Made by a program: the position numbers and the translations under genes. Under the pieces are notes generated by a model. It made no database searches. It saw only the letters and a program-made list of their open reading frames with translations, and had not been told where the DNA came from. Below, piece by piece: positions 60,868-64,000 of a stretch of 64,000 nt of DNA (its first letter is position 1; each line of letters begins with the position of its first letter). Source of the stretch: Neckera pumila (lineage: Eukaryota > Streptophyta > Bryopsida > Hypnales > Neckeraceae); contig OZ018411.1 of assembly GCA_963969595.1 (NCBI GenBank), positions 5,272,501-5,336,500 of the forward strand, read 5' to 3'.

Positions 60868-61065
60868 TTTTTATTTTGAACAAATGAAAGGGGATTTTAT
60901 TGCAAGGGCAAAGTACAAAGTCACTAGCCACAGGTGGGCTGGTGGAGAGAAAACAATACAAACACAACACGAACCACAAAGCCAGACGACCTTGATGCCT
61001 TTTCAACCTAAGGAAACTGCTGTTCAATTTGAACTCCTGGCCTCCATCAGTACCTGACTGGTGTA
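60868..61065 (-). mobile_element. SINE with tRNA-like head and LINE-type tail (copy 3)
   Basis: On the minus strand, an ACACCAGTCAGGTACTGATGG head with box A character is followed by CCAGGAGTTCAAATTG (box B-like). A body follows, then CCACCTGTGGCTAGTGACTT, GCAATAAAATCCCCTTTCAT and an AATAAAAAATAAAA tail. The tail is shared with 34283-34440 and 48127-48345. SINEs commonly borrow the 3' end of a partner LINE. Confidence 0.55.
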
Positions 61066-62270
61066 CTCAGTTTTAATTAATGTGGCTAAAATGACAATTT
61101 CCTTACCCCCTAAATGTCCGAGGCACCAAATTTTGGTGAAGACAATATTTTGAAGTGTAATAAAACCTAATTAAATTGTTATTTTTAGTAGTTCATATTT
61201 TTGTAAAATTCTTTTTGAAGTCTAGTTTTATCATCAAAAATTTGATTTTGAAAATGATTGATTATGATTTTTCTATTCAAGATTTTGTCCAAGGCTACCC
61301 ATTGCAATCTTGACTTTTTAGAGTGTTATGGGCTCTTGAAAATGAGACTCAAATACACTAGATCTTGGAGGAAAAATCACATTAGAAATTCATTTAAAAA
61401 AATTGTAGATTAGATTTTGAGAAGCTATAAATTGATTGGAGTTATGCATGTTAGGCCCTTTAACCTCATATTTTTTTGGTGACCAACTTTTTAGAGGTGA
61501 CATGCAAAAAGAGAATTGAAAATTTTTCATAGTTTTAACACCCTCATAGTCAAATATCTTTGTCATCGATGATTTCATTTGCTTCTTGTCTACTCATTGT
61601 ATCACAATTTGATACTATAATATACACTTGTACACATGGGCAATTCCAATATTTTATTCCTACAACATTCCGTGATGAAAACTCAGGCAAAGTGATAAAA
61701 AAACACAAAATGTACAAATAAACTCCACAATGCTAATTTTTACAACAAATAAATCCTTTGTAACAAAGGTCACTAAATTCCAAGGTTGTCTTCTATGATT
61801 GCATACCTGGTAGGTGCGTGTAGATGTGTAGGATTTTAATAGGCCTCGGAATTTTTAGACCTACTTATTCTAAAATAGGAGCAAGTTATACAATGTGCAC
61901 CCGCAACTATATTTCCCCTAAATTCCCAACACTAATATGTCACCATTGATACTAAGGTAGGACAACTCAGTACCATCAATCACCCAATTCCAACATCTAT
62001 TAGAATTTCCCATTTGCTTCATTCATGCACCCATTATTACAATTTTAGCAACCTTTTCGCATCATGACAATGCACTGGAGAGGGAGGACATCAACATGTG
62101 GTTTAGCATGGGTCTACCCATGCTATGCCAATATAATCCCAACAAACCTTGAAACCTTACAAGAATATTCATTTTTTGTTAGAATGTCTTATTCTACTTG
62201 CAAATGGCTTCTCTCAAACTCCTCAATCTCTGGGAAATACGTCAGTTGACAAAAAACTTCTCCAAGATAC
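61066..62270. other. AT-rich spacer, no gene seen
   Basis: A terminus-like CCTTACCCCCTAAATGTCCGA at about 61102-61122 may be the eroded start of another TTAA-type element; no partner end was found. Confidence 0.4.
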
Positions 62271-62297
62271 CTACACAAAATAGTGAAATTAGATTGC

Positions 62298-63190
62298 CAC
62301 TATAAGAAACTAGCCTTTTTAAAAACGTCGTATGATGTCCGTTTTGACATGGCTGTCGTCAATGTTGATGTCACCTAAAATCGCGTCACGTCAAATAAGC
62401 AAAAAAACGTGATAGGATCTCAAAAAACATGCAAATTTTTGGCTTGTTTTTCTTTAACGTCCTACAGAACAGGGTCTTCCAAGCTCACAAAATGAAGGCA
62501 CGTGGAAGCCATGTAGGCAACTTTTTCATCCACGTAGGGCCACGTAGGCAACTTTTTCCTCTAGCCCATTTTTTCATCCAGTCCATTTTTTTCATCCAAC
62601 CCATTTTCCAAAAAATAATTAGTCAACAGAAATTAATCAATAAAACTATATAATAATAAAAAAGTAGAATTCACCAAAAATTTAAAAAAACTTACCATTT
62701 ATCGTCAAATTTATTTTGATGACAAAATTACGTGAAAATGAACATTTTCAGGGTTATATTTGTATCCATTCTTTGTTCATGGTGAGACAAACGATATGGG
62801 ATAAGTAGCCTACGTTGTCTCAGATGTCCAGTCCAACATCCAACCCGTTGTTTCAAACATCTGTCCCAACATTTGTCCATCCATCCATTTCTTATTTTTT
62901 TTTCCAAAATATGCCACATGGCTGCCTTTCTCTAAATCTACTTGCTAACGTGGCTGTTTATGTTGTATGCAACATTATATAAAATCATAGCCACGTCACA
63001 GTTGATGTCGTCACAAACGTAGCCGTCTACAATGACATGGTCGCGTTTTCTGCAAAACACGTATACGTTTTTTGCAAAACACGTACATGTTTCTACAAAA
63101 CATGTACACGTTTTTTGGAACATCTAATGTTTGAAAAAACATGATGTGTTTTTTTGCTAACGCAGCCAAAAATGTGCTTTTCTTATAGTA
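62298..63190. mobile_element. Non-autonomous CACTA (En/Spm-like) element, 893 bp
   Basis: It begins CACTATAAGAAACTAGCC and ends GTGCTTTTCTTATAGTA (the last base of the expected TAGTG is changed). TGC stands directly before (62295-62297) and after (63191-63193), a 3-bp target duplication as CACTA elements make. Subterminal ACGT-containing repeats are plentiful at both ends (for example GCAAAACACGTATACG near 63053). No transposase. Confidence 0.8.
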
Positions 63191-63336
63191 TGCCCCACAC
63201 TAAATTCTTGACAGTTCACACTATAGAAGTATTCATTGCTTTTGTACAAAGATGCAATCAATTCAAAGCCATGTGTATGGCATAGATTTGTGCACCAGTT
63301 CAAGGCCTGCCTCAAAGAGTAGCATGCACCTCCATG

Positions 63337-63719
63337 TAAGGTAGAGCCACCCATTCCCGACCCATAGATGCACGTATTCTTGACCAAGCTTAGAATGTTT
63401 TGTTTTTTCCTTTCAAGGTTGGAACTAATAAATACATGACACATGTCCCCAGCTATGAGAAAGAAAGTAGAAAATAATGATTATAAAAATTGTTATTGAA
63501 TGATTGGTATTGGAAGAGCCTAGAGGTTGGCCATTGGTCTAGAGCGCTTTTTGCCTCCCAAAATTCATAGTAATTTCAGTTCAAGCAATAAAATTACCAA
63601 TTTTTTTGCAATCCTTGTCATTTCTATCAATGTACCTCTAAAAAATATTTGTTTTACCTTCACTACTCCAGATCATGTTGGAATTCCTTATTCGGTCGGT
63701 TATAGGTGGCTCTACCTTA
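63337..63719. mobile_element. 383-bp element with a perfect 15-bp TIR
   Basis: TAAGGTAGAGCCACC at the left and GGTGGCTCTACCTTA at the right are exact inverses. Read as AGGTAGAGCCACC ends flanked by TA, it could be a Tc1/mariner-type MITE. It interrupts the same host copy as the CACTA element. A frame at 63527-63739 crosses its right border and is therefore spurious. Confidence 0.6.
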
Positions 63720-64000
63720 GAACAAGCATTGATCTATGAGGTAATTTATCTCAGGTATGGCAACCTATTTGATAAGGCAACCTAATTCAACTATTTGTAG
63801 ATAGCAAATCTGCTTGGTAATACGCATGTTTACGTTCAGATCATGCTAAGGAATCCTTCAAATTGGGGGAAGTTGGGAATCCTTCAAATTGATTCTGAGT
63901 TTGTTCATTCAAATTTAAATACTGCAAGCATGGCAACTTGGAAACCACTCTTACACAGAATCCCAGAAATCTCAAATTGGGAGGCTGTGCCAAATAGATG

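Larger units (their letters stand above)
62271..63800. mobile_element. Interrupted copy of the 60322-60546 MITE family (host of two insertions)
   Basis: The left TIR CTACACAAAATAGTGAAATT at 62271 and the right-hand CAACCTAATTCAACTATTTG near 63780-63797 match the 60322 family. The interior at about 63235-63335 matches its reverse complement. A CACTA element (62298-63190) and a 383-bp TIR element (63337-63719) interrupt it. With both removed, the remaining sequence is close to that of the short copy apart from the right end. Confidence 0.6.

Noticed and set aside
63157..63444. 95-codon minus frame near 63.3 kb
   Set aside because: It crosses the borders of the CACTA element and of the 383-bp TIR element, so it is assembled by chance from nested insertions.

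Overview
The window is nuclear DNA of a land plant. It has intron-bearing genes for plant-specific families (DA1-type LIM peptidase, GT37 fucosyltransferase, DUF688-like protein), no operons, long AT-rich intergenic stretches full of small transposons, and plant-type splice sites throughout. The proteins are recognisable but divergent from angiosperm relatives, and the element families are unfamiliar. A seed-free plant such as a lycophyte, fern or bryophyte is a reasonable guess, but this is inference only.

Layout. (1) 1-4300: AT-rich repeats including two ~0.9 kb elements. (2) 4300-22000: a gene-rich block holding a complete 11-exon DA1-like gene (+), a U2-snRNA-like sequence near 14.5 kb, and a head-to-head pair made of a 4-exon GT37 fucosyltransferase (-) and a 4-exon HAD-family acid phosphatase (+). 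(3) 22000-37600: a gene-poor, AT-rich repeat desert. (4) 37600-46600: a second gene block with an unidentified minus-strand candidate, a complete 4-exon F-box/kelch-like gene (+) and a DUF688-like gene (-). (5) 46600-64000: mostly repeats, with a few GC-richer islands (51.4-52.3, 53.4-53.8, 54.3-54.8 kb) that hold no recognisable gene.

The strongest unusual signal is a large assembly of transposon-like elements, from about 140 to 950 bp, that begin TTAACCCYWAAAG and end with the inverse. TTAA plus CCC ends resemble piggyBac termini, a superfamily not normally expected in plants. No transposase is visible in the window. Other notable items are a pair of Helitron-like elements (A|TC...hairpin...CTAG|T) carrying GTTT microsatellites and 12-bp minisatellites, a three-level nested insertion at 62.3-63.8 kb including a CACTA element with a TGC target duplication, a SINE/LINE family sharing one 3' tail, and the U2-like sequence with an altered branch-site-pairing region.

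The five recognised genes do not form a pathway. They concern organ-size control (DA1), cell-wall fucosylation (GT37), membrane-anchored acid phosphatase, SCF ubiquitin ligase substrate choice (F-box) and an uncharacterised plant-specific protein. All exon models were derived by hand from reading-frame continuity and GT/AG sites; no alignment or expression data were available.
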